DNA of 64,000 nucleotides, from positions 682,001-746,000 of the forward strand of contig NZ_PGCL01000001.1 in NCBI RefSeq assembly GCF_004297185.1, in the 5' to 3' direction. This document shows positions 1-7,849 of this stretch, piece after piece. The translations under genes and the position numbers were made by a program. This DNA comes from Methanofollis fontis. GTDB lineage: Archaea; Halobacteriota; Methanomicrobia; Methanomicrobiales; Methanofollaceae. The notes beneath the pieces are model-generated. The model did not search any database. It was not told the DNA's origin and saw nothing but the letters and a program-made list of their open reading frames with translations. Position 1 is the first letter of the stretch. The number at the start of each line of letters is the position of its first letter.

Positions 1-15
1 CTCCTGGTACGAGGA

Positions 16-522
16 TCAGCTGCCCTCGATCATCTCGGCAACGATCCCTCTGAAACTCTCGCTCTCCTGTGAAAGGCGTTTTCTGGCTGCCATCTCCCCC
101 CGTTCATTGCCGATCTTCAGGAGAGATGCGGCCGCCAGCTGCCTGCAGTAGTCGCTTTTATGGTCCAGGATGCCGATGAAGAAATCGACGGCCAACTCAT
201 CGCCGATCTGCTCCAGTGCCCAGAGTGCCGGGAGCTGTACCCGCCTCTCACTGCTTCTGATCGTGCTGATCAGGGTTTCGACCGCAGGACTCCCCATCTC
301 TCCGATGGCCATGGCCGCTTTCCACTGGACCGCCTCGTTTTTACTTTTCAGGGCATCGATCAACGGATCCAGCGCCTCTGTCCCCAGTCGCGCGAGTGTC
401 AGGGCTGCACGGTTCCCCTCCTCCTCGTGTGTCCTCAGGACCTCCATGAGGCCGTCGACATCATGCATCGCCTTCATTTCTTCGAGATCAGGCCGTTTCT
501 GTACCAATTCAAGTTTTGCCAT
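16..522 (-). CDS. HEAT-repeat protein
   Basis: The 168-aa product consists almost entirely of short helical repeats of HEAT type. Alternating helix pairs such as 'EALDPLIDALKSKNEAVQWK' and the following 'AAMAIGEMG' recur about every 31 residues. HEAT repeats form curved solenoids that bind protein partners; no catalytic motif is visible. The start ATG at 522 follows a purine-rich stretch (ggggggagaag on the minus strand), a good ribosome site, and an AT-rich TATA-like element lies near 560-570. It stands alone, with about 200 bp of non-coding DNA before the next gene. Its partner and role cannot be deduced from context. Confidence 0.8.
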   Translation of the reverse strand: MAKLELVQKRPDLEEMKAMHDVDGLMEVLRTHEEEGNRAALTLARLGTEALDPLIDALKSKNEAVQWKAAMAIGEMGSPAVETLISTIRSSERRVQLPALWALEQIGDELAVDFFIGILDHKSDYCRQLAAASLLKIGNERGEMAARKRLSQESESFRGIVAEMIEGS

Positions 523-726
523 CTTCTCCCCCCTTCTGCCGCTGCCAGATAGATCTGCTGATAAATCAAAGTATCTGAGAAGAGGGGCTCAAACGGTCAG
601 ACGCTGAGGAGGAAATGGGAGAGGAGGCGCGTGGATCCGGGCGCTCCGACTCCTCTATCCCGCTCGTCCCTGGCGGGAATGGGATGAAATGTCTGGGTTT
701 CAGAGTCGGATTGTCGGAAAAATGGG

Positions 727-912
727 TTAAATCTCGACTTCAAAGACCTCGGCATTCGGAGCGTTGTTTTTCACACTCTCAATCCCCTTCAGGCAGGATT
801 CCCGGGATTTGTAGCCCTGGCTCACGGCAATGATCTGGCCGTTGGATGCCTTCAGCCTGAACCTGAACTCCCCACCCTTGTCGTGATAAACCTCGAATTT
901 TCCTTTCGGCAT
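727..912 (-). CDS. DUF1508 (YegP-type) small protein
   Basis: This 61-aa protein has the typical single DUF1508/YegP module. It begins 'KFEVYHDKGGEFRFRLKASN', then 'GQIIAVSQGYKSRESCLKGI' and a closing 'SVKNNAPNAEVFEVEI'. Family members are small beta-beta-beta-alpha proteins, often fused in tandem. Their biochemical role is not established. Length matches a one-module member. A TATA-like box (atttaaata on the minus strand) lies at about 940-952, roughly 30-40 bp before the start, so it is probably transcribed alone. Confidence 0.85.
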   Translation of the reverse strand: MPKGKFEVYHDKGGEFRFRLKASNGQIIAVSQGYKSRESCLKGIESVKNNAPNAEVFEVEI

Positions 913-939
913 TGTTGCACCGAACCTAAGGTGGAACGC

Positions 940-952
940 TCAATATTTAAAT
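940..952 (-). promoter_or_regulatory. TATA-like box for the DUF1508 gene
   Basis: The AT-only stretch reads as atttaaata on the minus strand, about 30-40 bp upstream of the ATG at 912. This is the position expected for an archaeal TATA box with a short leader. Confidence 0.45.
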
Positions 953-1078
953 GTTTTTATTATTCCTCGGGGTTGTAATGGGACGGTTGTCTCAGCGCCC
1001 GATTTCATCCACTCCCCCGGTATCAGACTGCCCTGTTGTTTCGGTATTCCTATTACGGCAGGGCGCATAGATGGATCA

Positions 1079-2059
1079 ATGCACCTCATCTGCCCCTCAT
1101 GCGGTCATGGATGGGAGTATTCGGGGACCGCAATCCGACCGACCTGCCCGGTCTGCAAAAAAAGGGTCGGTCCGCGCGCAATGCGTTCACAGACGAGTTC
1201 GTTTGGCGTTTCAAAGCGCGAATGTCACGATTCAAGCGCCTTTTACCGCAGAAAAATCTATTCTGACCGGCTGGAGAGAGCAGGGGGGGAAGAAGGGGAG
1301 AATGAACTTCCCCCTGCCCTTCGGGATCAGATCCTCTGCATGGACAGCAGGCGGATGGAATCCCTCCCCGACCGGAGCGTGCACCTGATGGTCACATCGC
1401 CGCCCTACAATGTTGGCAAGTCTTATGACGACGACCTCGACCTGGGGGAGTACCGCGATCTCCTGCGCACCGTGCTTGCCGAAACCTGGCGGGTGCTCGT
1501 GCCAGGCGGACGGGTCTGCATCAATGTGGCTAATGTGGGCCGAAAACCCTACATCCCGTACCACAGTCATATCATCGGGCTGATGGAGGAGATCGGATTC
1601 CTGATGCGCGGGGAGATCATCTGGAACAAGGCCTCGGGCGCCGGCGTATCGACTGCATGGGGGAGCTGGTGCTCCGCCTCGAACCCCACCCTTCGGGACG
1701 TCCATGAATATATCCTGGTCTTCTCCAGGGGCACCTATAAACGGCCGAAACAGGGGCGTGAGGACACCATCAAGAGGGACGAATTCCTGGAATGGACGAA
1801 GAGTGTCTGGACATTCCCCACCGAATCGGCACGAAAGGTGGGTCATCCGGCCCCCTTCCCGGTCGAACTCCCGTACCGCTGCATCCAGCTCTACACCTAC
1901 CGGGGCGATGTCGTCCTGGACCCCTTCGCCGGTTCCGGGACCACCGGCGTCGCCGCCCTCAGGGCCGGACGTCACTTTGTCTGCATCGATTCCGATGAGG
2001 GATACGCGGAGCGGGCGCGGGCGCGTATTGCGGCGGAGCGGGGCGTTCAGGAGGGTTGA
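1079..2059 (+). CDS. Site-specific DNA methyltransferase, probable N4-cytosine type, with N-terminal zinc ribbon
   Basis: The 326-aa protein opens with a CPSC...CPVC zinc ribbon (about residues 5-26). The methyltransferase domain follows, with catalytic motif IV TSPPYN at residues 106-111 and the SAM-binding motif DPFAGSGTT at 281-289. The order IV then I is the beta-class arrangement, and S-P-P-Y is usual for N4-cytosine enzymes, though some N6-adenine enzymes share it. No restriction endonuclease lies next to it, so it appears to be an orphan. The closest recalled group is the archaeal CTAG methylases, but specificity cannot be read from sequence. It converges on the parvulin gene. Confidence 0.85.
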   Translation: MHLICPSCGHGWEYSGTAIRPTCPVCKKRVGPRAMRSQTSSFGVSKRECHDSSAFYRRKIYSDRLERAGGEEGENELPPALRDQILCMDSRRMESLPDRSVHLMVTSPPYNVGKSYDDDLDLGEYRDLLRTVLAETWRVLVPGGRVCINVANVGRKPYIPYHSHIIGLMEEIGFLMRGEIIWNKASGAGVSTAWGSWCSASNPTLRDVHEYILVFSRGTYKRPKQGREDTIKRDEFLEWTKSVWTFPTESARKVGHPAPFPVELPYRCIQLYTYRGDVVLDPFAGSGTTGVAALRAGRHFVCIDSDEGYAERARARIAAERGVQEG

Positions 2060-2078
2060 TCCCTTTCCCCGACCTGAA

Positions 2079-2097
2079 AAAAAGATTATTTTTTGCC
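2079..2097. terminator. Bidirectional A/T-run terminator between converging genes
   Basis: An A7 run followed by 'gattatttttt' lies just after the methyltransferase stop and overlaps the end of the opposing parvulin gene. T-runs in both directions fit archaeal transcription termination for the converging pair. Confidence 0.45.
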
Positions 2098-2364
2098 GTT
2101 GATCCGGATCACGTGCCAGCCGAACTGGGTCTTCACCGGACCGACGACATCACCCTCTTTCCCGGCAAAGCAGGCCTTCTCGAAGGGTGCGACCATCTGA
2201 CCGCGTCCGAACCACCCGAGGCTGCCGCCGTCCTTCCCTGACGGACACTTCGAGTGTTTACGGGCGAGCGCCTCGAAGTTCTCACCAGAGCGGACCCGCT
2301 CGATGATCTCCTGCGCTTCGGTCTGGGAACCCACCAGGATATGGGATGCATTGCACTGTGCCAT
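2086..2364 (-). CDS. Parvulin-type peptidyl-prolyl cis-trans isomerase
   Basis: This is a minimal 92-aa parvulin (PpiC/rotamase). It shows 'ASHILVGSQTEAQEIIERV' at the start, 'FEALARKHSKCPSGKDGGSL' then 'GWFGRGQMVAPFE' in the middle, and the closing 'TQFGWHVIRI'. These are the conserved family blocks, including the two His positions at the active site. It has no signal peptide or membrane segment, so it should be a cytoplasmic folding helper. I chose the ATG at 2364 (MAQCNASH) because it matches the usual family N-terminus; an in-frame ATG at 2403 would add 13 unrelated residues. Confidence 0.9.
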   Translation of the reverse strand: MAQCNASHILVGSQTEAQEIIERVRSGENFEALARKHSKCPSGKDGGSLGWFGRGQMVAPFEKACFAGKEGDVVGPVKTQFGWHVIRINGKK

Positions 2365-2432
2365 ACAGGAGGGTGGGCGCCCGGACGATATCAATGGACG
2401 CATCCGGTGTGGCCCGCACCGTTCGATTGGGT

Positions 2433-2610
2433 TCTCCCCTCCCGGTCAGGGGCGGATCGCTCTTCCTGCAAAACACTGGATGGGGGGTTCCACCCCCCGT
2501 TCCCCCCGGTCACTACGATAGGGGCCGGGATATGATTCAGGGGTGCTCTCAGTTGAAGGGGAGGGTTGAGCTGAATTGCTCCGCCCTATCCCCTCACCTG
2601 CACGATTTTC
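2433..2610. repeat. 178-bp direct repeat, copy 1
   Basis: This segment matches 2655-2831 at an offset of 222 bp with only a handful of differences. It starts 'tctcccctcccggtcagggg' and carries a hairpin at 2482-2498 (gggggGT / ACccccc arms around a 3-base loop). The left arm of the hairpin that opens copy 2 is missing here. Confidence 0.9.
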
Positions 2611-2654
2611 TCGGTCCCGCCCCTATCTCATTGATGGGGTGGGTCCGGGAGGGG

Positions 2655-2831
2655 TCTCCCCTCCCGGTCAGGGGCGGATCGCTCTTCCTGCAAAACACCG
2701 GATGGGGGGTTTCACCCCCCGCTCCCCCGGTCACTACGATAGGGGCCGGGATATGATTCAGGGGTGCTCTCAGTTGAAGGGGAGGGTTGAGCTAAATTGC
2801 TCCGCCCTGTCGCCTCACCTGCACGGTTTTC
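2655..2831. repeat. 178-bp direct repeat, copy 2
   Basis: This is the second copy of the repeat. Just upstream and overlapping its start is a perfect 10-bp stem with a 3-base loop (2645-2667: ccgggagggg / cccctcccgg). The same stem occurs again at 9812-9835. Confidence 0.9.
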
Positions 2832-2883
2832 GTCCATCCCTGCCCTGTTTCATTGCTGGGAGCAGTGAGAGAAAGACGGTCCC

Positions 2884-3537
2884 CTATGCGATCCCCACCA
2901 CCGTGCGGTGGAGGATGTCCACCGTATTGCGCAGCGCCCTCCCGCCGTCACGGAGATGGTGATAGATCTCTCGTTTTCGCAGTGCGGCCATTGCATCGTC
3001 GCTGTGCAGGAGGTCGGCCATCGCCATGATATACACCTGCTCGAGGGTGTGCAATGCAACCCGTGCCTCCCTGATCTGCTCCTCGAGTTCAGCGTTGTTG
3101 TGGTTCATCACCCTCACCCCTCTGACGACGCACCCCGTGCCCCGGAGAAGGGCGGCGGCCATCTCCCTGATCGGGGTGTCAGGTTCGACACCGAAGGCAT
3201 ATGCCTCACTCGCCGTCTCCTTTGCATAGTTCAGGATGTAGTCCATCTGCCGCGAGAGGCTGTAGATGTCCTGCCGGTCGAAGGGTGTTGAGAAGGAGGT
3301 GATCAGTTTGTCCTCCATCTCGTGGCGGAGACGGTCCACATCGTCCTCGATCTCCTCGAGAATGGTCGGGTCCTGTAGGGGTTCTGTTTCCAGCCAGTTC
3401 GCCAGCGTCTGCACCCCTTCAAGCGTTCGTTCCGCCTGATCCGCGAGCATTCGCTCGAAATCATGTTCACGCGGGAAGATCGATGCAAAGATCCCCTGCC
3501 GCTTTTTTCTCTCCTCTGTTCCCTCTCTCCTGTCCAT
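2884..3537 (-). CDS. DUF47 (PhoU-like) protein, Pit accessory
   Basis: The 217-aa alpha-helical protein has the DUF47/PhoU-like pattern: FASIFPREHDFERMLADQAE, a stretch of acidic helices, then RQMDYILNYAKETASEAYAF and a final helix bundle. Proteins of this family are usually encoded beside Pit-type phosphate transporters and are thought to modulate them. Here the gene directly follows pit on the same strand with a 4-nt gap when started at the ATG at 3537 (MDRREGTEER). That start fits operon spacing better than an upstream ATG at 3585 lying within pit. No membrane segment is visible. Confidence 0.88.
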   Translation of the reverse strand: MDRREGTEERKKRQGIFASIFPREHDFERMLADQAERTLEGVQTLANWLETEPLQDPTILEEIEDDVDRLRHEMEDKLITSFSTPFDRQDIYSLSRQMDYILNYAKETASEAYAFGVEPDTPIREMAAALLRGTGCVVRGVRVMNHNNAELEEQIREARVALHTLEQVYIMAMADLLHSDDAMAALRKREIYHHLRDGGRALRNTVDILHRTVVGIA

Positions 3538-3541
3538 CGGA

Positions 3542-4567
3542 TCACATCCCTGTAAACGGCGAAATGCCGAGATATACCGCCGCACCGATTGCCATCGTCA
3601 CCGGTATCGTCACCACCATGGCGGCGATGATCTCCCGTCCCACCGGCCAGTGCACCTTCTTCGGGTTCTCCGCCGCCCCCACCCCGATCACCGATGTGGT
3701 GATGACATGGGTCGAGGAGACCGGTGCTCCGGCGAGGGTGGAGAGGGCGATGGAGGCCCCTGAAAAGACCTGTGAGTCAAAGGAGTGGATGGGTTCGATC
3801 TCAAAAATTCTCCTGCCGAGGGTCTTCATGATCCGCCACCCGCCGCCCAGGGTGCCGGCGGCAAGCAGCACTGCACACCCCAGCCGCGCCCAGAGTGGTA
3901 CATCCAGGGTGGCCGACTGACCGGCGGCGAAGAGCACGAGTGCGATGATGCCAAGCTGCTTCTGCGAGTCGTTTGCACCGTTGGAAAAGGCCATGATCGA
4001 GGCGGCGGCCCAGTTCAGGCGCACAATCGTCCTGTTGGCAGAACGATCGGCGTTCCGGAGGAGCAGGGACGTCGTGCGGTGCATCAGGTAGCTCCCGGCA
4101 AACCCGATCCCCACCGATGCCACGAAGAAGAAGAGGATCTTGACAACCCCTGCCATCTCATGCATCTCCGTGAGTTCGGTAACCCCCCAGAAGACGCTGT
4201 CTATCCCTGCAGCGGCGATGGCGGCGCCGATCAGTCCGCCGATCAGGGCGTGCGTCGACGACGAGGGGAGGCCGTAGCGCCAGGTCAGCAGGTTCCAGGC
4301 GGTGGCGCCGGTGATCGCCGCCAGCAGCACGAAAACCGTCTGGACGCCCGAATCGATGGTGATCAGGCCGGAGAGGGTGAAGGCGACGGCGCTCCCCCCC
4401 ATGACGGCGCCGAGAAATGCCATCGAGGCCACCATGATGATCCCCTGCTTCGGTGTCGCTGAACGGGAGGCGATGAGGGTTGCGGCCACCGAACTCGCAT
4501 CCTGAAAGCCGTTGGTAAAGGTGAACGCAAATGCCAGCAGCACGGTGACGGCAGCAATACCGATCAT
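3542..4567 (-). CDS. pit: Inorganic phosphate transporter, Pit family
   Basis: The 341-aa polytopic membrane protein carries the two PHO4-family signatures. One is near the N-terminus (AFTFTNGFQDASSVAATLIA) and the other in the second half (MAFSNGANDSQKQLGIIALV). This inverted-repeat architecture is characteristic of Pit/PHO4 carriers, which take up phosphate (often as a metal-phosphate complex) with a cation. About ten hydrophobic helices can be counted. A TATA-like atttaaat lies near 4622-4631. The DUF47 gene follows immediately, so the two form a phosphate-uptake operon. Confidence 0.93.
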   Translation of the reverse strand: MIGIAAVTVLLAFAFTFTNGFQDASSVAATLIASRSATPKQGIIMVASMAFLGAVMGGSAVAFTLSGLITIDSGVQTVFVLLAAITGATAWNLLTWRYGLPSSSTHALIGGLIGAAIAAAGIDSVFWGVTELTEMHEMAGVVKILFFFVASVGIGFAGSYLMHRTTSLLLRNADRSANRTIVRLNWAAASIMAFSNGANDSQKQLGIIALVLFAAGQSATLDVPLWARLGCAVLLAAGTLGGGWRIMKTLGRRIFEIEPIHSFDSQVFSGASIALSTLAGAPVSSTHVITTSVIGVGAAENPKKVHWPVGREIIAAMVVTIPVTMAIGAAVYLGISPFTGM

Positions 4568-4621
4568 GATTGGCCTTTTCCCTCCTGTATCGGGGCGTAA
4601 TCAGGCTTTATTCTCTTCGTG

Positions 4622-4631
4622 CATTTAAATG
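4622..4631 (-). promoter_or_regulatory. TATA-like box for pit-DUF47
   Basis: The stretch reads catttaaat on the minus strand, about 55-60 bp upstream of the pit ATG at 4567. It is the only clear AT-rich promoter-like element before the operon. Confidence 0.4.
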
Positions 4632-4750
4632 AGTATCCCGTTTTAGAATCGTTCTGCGGTGGGGGTGGCAGGGAGATCGTACTTATCTCCTAAAACGCCC
4701 TTCTTCGTTTTGAGAACACCAATTCCCCGGAGAGGGGGAGGAGCACAATC

Positions 4751-5803
4751 ATGTTCGCCATCAGGTTCTATCGCATCTACGATGTCGGCAGAGAAATTTC
4801 TCTTGATCTTCTTGAGAGGCGCCTTGCCGCCACCTATCCCACGTCTCGCCCCCGGTTTCTCCGGGTCAAACCGAAGTCGATCATGATGGAGGACCCGCCG
4901 ATCCAGGTCAGGATGGACCCGTTCTCGATTCACAAGGACGGACGTTCCTATGACTTCTCGGTGACGGTCAGGGTGTTTGATGTGGGTGCGATCAGTCTCT
5001 GTTTCGGCCTGGAAATCGAATCCGAACTGCAAGAAGTTGCCCTTCTTTTTTCCGAGCAGGAAGGGCTTGATCCGCATTTTGAGGAGTATGTCAGCAGGAC
5101 AAAAGAGATCTTCAGGCCGCATCTTCCTGATATCGAGATCGATTCCGGATTTTTTGAGGATTATACCATCTATGTCTCAGACCGCATGGACGAACCAATC
5201 GATCCCGCTCCCCTGCTCATCGGTGACCGCACCCCCCTTTCATCGAAGATGCACGAGGAGATCACCCGAAACACCCTCAGCTATGCCGTCGATGACCGGG
5301 TGATCATCTCCTGGGGGAGCGCCCTCGTCGCAAGCCCTGAACCGCAGACCGATATCCTGGACCTGATCGAGTATGCGATCGTTCAGATCTTCGAACTCCG
5401 GTATTATGACCGGGAGCTGGTCCGGAGGGTGGAGAAGATGTACGACGACATCGATCAGGCCGATCGCCTGCCCCGATTTCTCAGGATGCGCCGCTACCAC
5501 GTGATCATGACCGAGATCATGGAGACGTATGCCGGACTCTCGGAGGTGATCGAGGAGGTGAACAACCTGATCAAGGTGACCGAGGACGTCTATTACGCAA
5601 AGGTGTATGCCACCGCCCTCCGGGAGCTCCGGAGCCGCGAGTGGAGCGAGAGCGTGACCCGGCGGATCAATGTGCTCAGGGACAACTACTCGATGCTCTC
5701 TGACGAGGTGCGGATCCAGCACTCCTATTTTCTGGAATGGATCATCATCATCCTGATCGCCCTCGAGTTCGCCTTTGCCATCTGGCAGTTCCTGCGGGCG
5801 TAG
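4751..5803 (+). CDS. RMD1/YagE-like (DUF155) membrane-anchored protein
   Basis: The 350-aa product resembles the RMD1/DUF155 family in its second half: 'DILDLIEYAIVQIFELRYYD', a helical stretch, 'VYYAKVYATALRELRSREWS' then a YSML-DEV segment, and a final transmembrane helix (about residues 328-348). In eukaryotes family members sit in organelle membranes through that C-terminal helix; prokaryotic roles are unclear. The N-terminal 200 residues are a soluble domain facing the cytoplasm if the tail is the only anchor. A strong purine-rich site (gagggggagg) precedes the ATG. The assignment rests on remembered family patterns and needs a profile search. Confidence 0.6.
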   Translation: MFAIRFYRIYDVGREISLDLLERRLAATYPTSRPRFLRVKPKSIMMEDPPIQVRMDPFSIHKDGRSYDFSVTVRVFDVGAISLCFGLEIESELQEVALLFSEQEGLDPHFEEYVSRTKEIFRPHLPDIEIDSGFFEDYTIYVSDRMDEPIDPAPLLIGDRTPLSSKMHEEITRNTLSYAVDDRVIISWGSALVASPEPQTDILDLIEYAIVQIFELRYYDRELVRRVEKMYDDIDQADRLPRFLRMRRYHVIMTEIMETYAGLSEVIEEVNNLIKVTEDVYYAKVYATALRELRSREWSESVTRRINVLRDNYSMLSDEVRIQHSYFLEWIIIILIALEFAFAIWQFLRA

Positions 5804-5813
5804 GGAAGCGGTT

Positions 5814-6062
5814 ATGCGGATGGGGGGCGGAGTGTATCTGAGGAATATGGGACCATCATTTGAATGCACGCTCCGTTTTCCGCGGGAGGGGATCGTGCTC
5901 ACCTATCACGGGCGGGACGGCGACACCTGGGAGACCGCCCTCCTCTCGCTCGGCATGAACCCGGACACGATGATCGTCTTTGTCGGGGGAAACCCCGTGG
6001 CGCAGGACGATCCGATCCGCACCGATGAGGCCGAGGTCATCTCGACCTGCTCTCGCGGCTGA
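5814..6062 (+). CDS. MoaD/ThiS-like beta-grasp protein
   Basis: The 82-aa product has the ubiquitin-like sulfur-carrier pattern: a beta strand pair ending in LTYHGRD, a helix, 'NPDTMIVFVGGNPVAQDDPI' (as in the family's V-V-x-N-G-x-x-V...D), and a final 'AEVISTCSRG'. Archaeal relatives (SAMP, MoaD, ThiS) end in Gly-Gly, which is activated by an E1 enzyme; this one ends Arg-Gly with a Cys three residues before. It starts 10 bp after the RMD1-like gene and is probably co-transcribed. ATGs at 5820 and 5847 are alternative starts. Confidence 0.65.
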   Translation: MRMGGGVYLRNMGPSFECTLRFPREGIVLTYHGRDGDTWETALLSLGMNPDTMIVFVGGNPVAQDDPIRTDEAEVISTCSRG

Positions 6063-6101
6063 GGGTTTGAAAAAATAGCTGGTGGGTGAGTAAAGTCCGG
6101 T

Positions 6102-7697
6102 TCAGGCGACCGGACCTGCTCCACCTTCTCTCTTGACGGTGACGAACATATCGTCGACGCGGATGAGCATGCTTGCCATCTCGGCGGCCGACATGATCGC
6201 CTGCTTCTTCACCCGGGCGGGTTCAAAGACGCGCTCGGCCTTCATGTCGATGATCTCGCCGGTGTAGACGTTCAGCCCGGCGAACTTCTCGCCGTTTGCA
6301 TGGGCCTGCTTGAGGGCGACGATCTTGTCGATCGGGTCGAAGCCGGAGTTCTCTGCCAGCGTCTTGGGGATCTCCTCGAAGACGTTTGAGAAGGCCTCGA
6401 GGGCGATCTGCGTCCGTCCGCCGACGGTCGATGCATAGTCACGCACCTTGAGGAGGATCTCGGTCTCGACTGATCCGCCGCCGACCACAAAGGTGCCGTC
6501 CTCGAGGGCGTCCTGCACCACCCGGCGTGCATCCTCGACAGCGCGCTCCAGTTCGTCGATGAGGTGCTGCGTGGAGCCGCGGAGGAGGATGGTGACCGCC
6601 TTCGGGTTCGGGCACTCGGCGATCTTGACGAGCTCTGTGTCCTCGATCTGTTCCACGTAACCGGCGGTGCCGATCATCTCGGGGGAGAGTTCCTGGACCT
6701 TGTTCACGATCACGCTGCCGACGGCCTTGGCCGTGAACTTCAGGTCATTCTCCTTGACGTCCTCGACGGCGAAAATGCCGAACTTGGCCAGGTAATACTG
6801 GACGGCGTCGGCGATGCCCTTCTGGCAGAGCACCACGTTGGCGCCGGCGTCGCGGATCGTCTCGGCAAGTTTCTTCAGGCTCTCGCGCTCCTGTTCGCCG
6901 AAGGCGGTGAGCTGCTCGCTCTCCGAGATCTTGATCTTCGACTTCACCTGGGTCTTGGTGATCTCGAGGGGCTGGGCGATGAGTGCGATCCTGGCGTTCT
7001 CCACCCGGCGGGGCATGCCGTCGGCGACGCGCTTTTTGTTGATCACGACACCCTTGACGAGTTCGGCGTCGTCCATCGTCTCGCCGACCTCCTTGGTGAC
7101 CATCACATCGTCCTCGTTGATGATGAGCTGACCCTTCTTCTCCTCGGCGATGCCGCTGACCGCATCGACGATGATCCCGGCGACCTTCTCCTTTACGGAC
7201 TCGATCGACTTGCCGGTCATCGAGGTGGAGGCGATCTGGACCAGGATGTCACGGTCCGCGGGGGTGACGGTGATGGTGAGGTCCGTGAGGATCTCCAGGG
7301 CCTTCTCCATGCCCATCCGGTATCCCTCGGCGATGATGGTCGGGTGGATCTCCTTTGTGAGCATCGTTCCGGCCTGCTCCATCATGGCACCGCCCAGGAT
7401 GCAGGCGGTGGTGGTGCCGTCGCCGACCTCGTCGTCCTGGGTCTCGGCGACCTCGACCATCATCTTGGCGCCGGGGTGCTGGACCGAGAGTTCCCGCAGG
7501 ATGGTCGCTCCGTCGTTGGTTATCGTGACGTCGCCGCTGCCAGTGACGAGCATCTTGTCCATGCCGCGGGGCCCGAGGGTTGTCCGGACAGCGGAGGCGA
7601 TCGCCTTCGCTGCAAGAATATTGGACTGCTGGGCCTCATGCCCCTTTGTACGCTCCACATTATCCCGTAAAACTACGACTGGCTGTCCACCAAGCAT
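6102..7697 (-). CDS. thsA: Thermosome subunit (group II chaperonin)
   Basis: The 531-aa product is a full-length archaeal chaperonin subunit. It has the N-terminal TTLGPRGMDKML-type block, the ATP-binding 'DEVGDGTTTACILGGAMMEQ', the apical domain, and the C-terminal 'VGGGSVETEILLKV' block. It ends GGAGPVA rather than the common GGM-rich tail. Thermosomes are double-ring ATP-driven folding machines with a built-in lid. I chose the ATG at 7697 (MLGGQPVVVL), preceded by ggagg, over one 24 nt upstream, because it matches the family N-terminus. Confidence 0.97.
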   Translation of the reverse strand: MLGGQPVVVLRDNVERTKGHEAQQSNILAAKAIASAVRTTLGPRGMDKMLVTGSGDVTITNDGATILRELSVQHPGAKMMVEVAETQDDEVGDGTTTACILGGAMMEQAGTMLTKEIHPTIIAEGYRMGMEKALEILTDLTITVTPADRDILVQIASTSMTGKSIESVKEKVAGIIVDAVSGIAEEKKGQLIINEDDVMVTKEVGETMDDAELVKGVVINKKRVADGMPRRVENARIALIAQPLEITKTQVKSKIKISESEQLTAFGEQERESLKKLAETIRDAGANVVLCQKGIADAVQYYLAKFGIFAVEDVKENDLKFTAKAVGSVIVNKVQELSPEMIGTAGYVEQIEDTELVKIAECPNPKAVTILLRGSTQHLIDELERAVEDARRVVQDALEDGTFVVGGGSVETEILLKVRDYASTVGGRTQIALEAFSNVFEEIPKTLAENSGFDPIDKIVALKQAHANGEKFAGLNVYTGEIIDMKAERVFEPARVKKQAIMSAAEMASMLIRVDDMFVTVKREGGAGPVA

Positions 7698-7740
7698 GTA
7701 AATAATCCTCCGATATCTCATTAATATGGATTAGAACTTC

Positions 7741-7750
7741 TATATATGCG
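7741..7750 (-). promoter_or_regulatory. TATA-like box for the thermosome gene
   Basis: The minus strand reads gcatatatag about 45 bp upstream of the thermosome ATG. A ggagg ribosome site lies just before the start. Spacing allows a leader of roughly 20 nt. Confidence 0.5.
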
Positions 7751-7849
7751 ATTCGGTGGCGCCCGCTCCATCGCCGTCGCCCCGGTGTTCTGGGGGTTCT
7801 GATGCTCAATTCGGAAGGGCTTTTTGCGCCGGGTGCTCACAGGAGATCG

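Larger units (their letters stand above)
2365..2883. other. Non-coding region holding a repeat pair
   Basis: These 519 bases lie between the parvulin start and the DUF47 gene end. I see no convincing gene. Most of the stretch is taken up by two copies of a 178-bp repeat rich in G- and C-run hairpins. Short open frames here repeat the same peptide twice because of the DNA repeat and should not be read as genes. Confidence 0.7.

Noticed and set aside
2346-2962. Two similar short proteins on the plus strand
   Set aside because: They are similar only because they translate the two DNA repeat copies; they are Pro/Arg-rich with no family pattern.
6564-7670. Long open frame opposite the thermosome gene
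   Set aside because: Leu/Asp/Gly-rich low-complexity translation without domain logic; it is the shadow of a GC-rich conserved gene.
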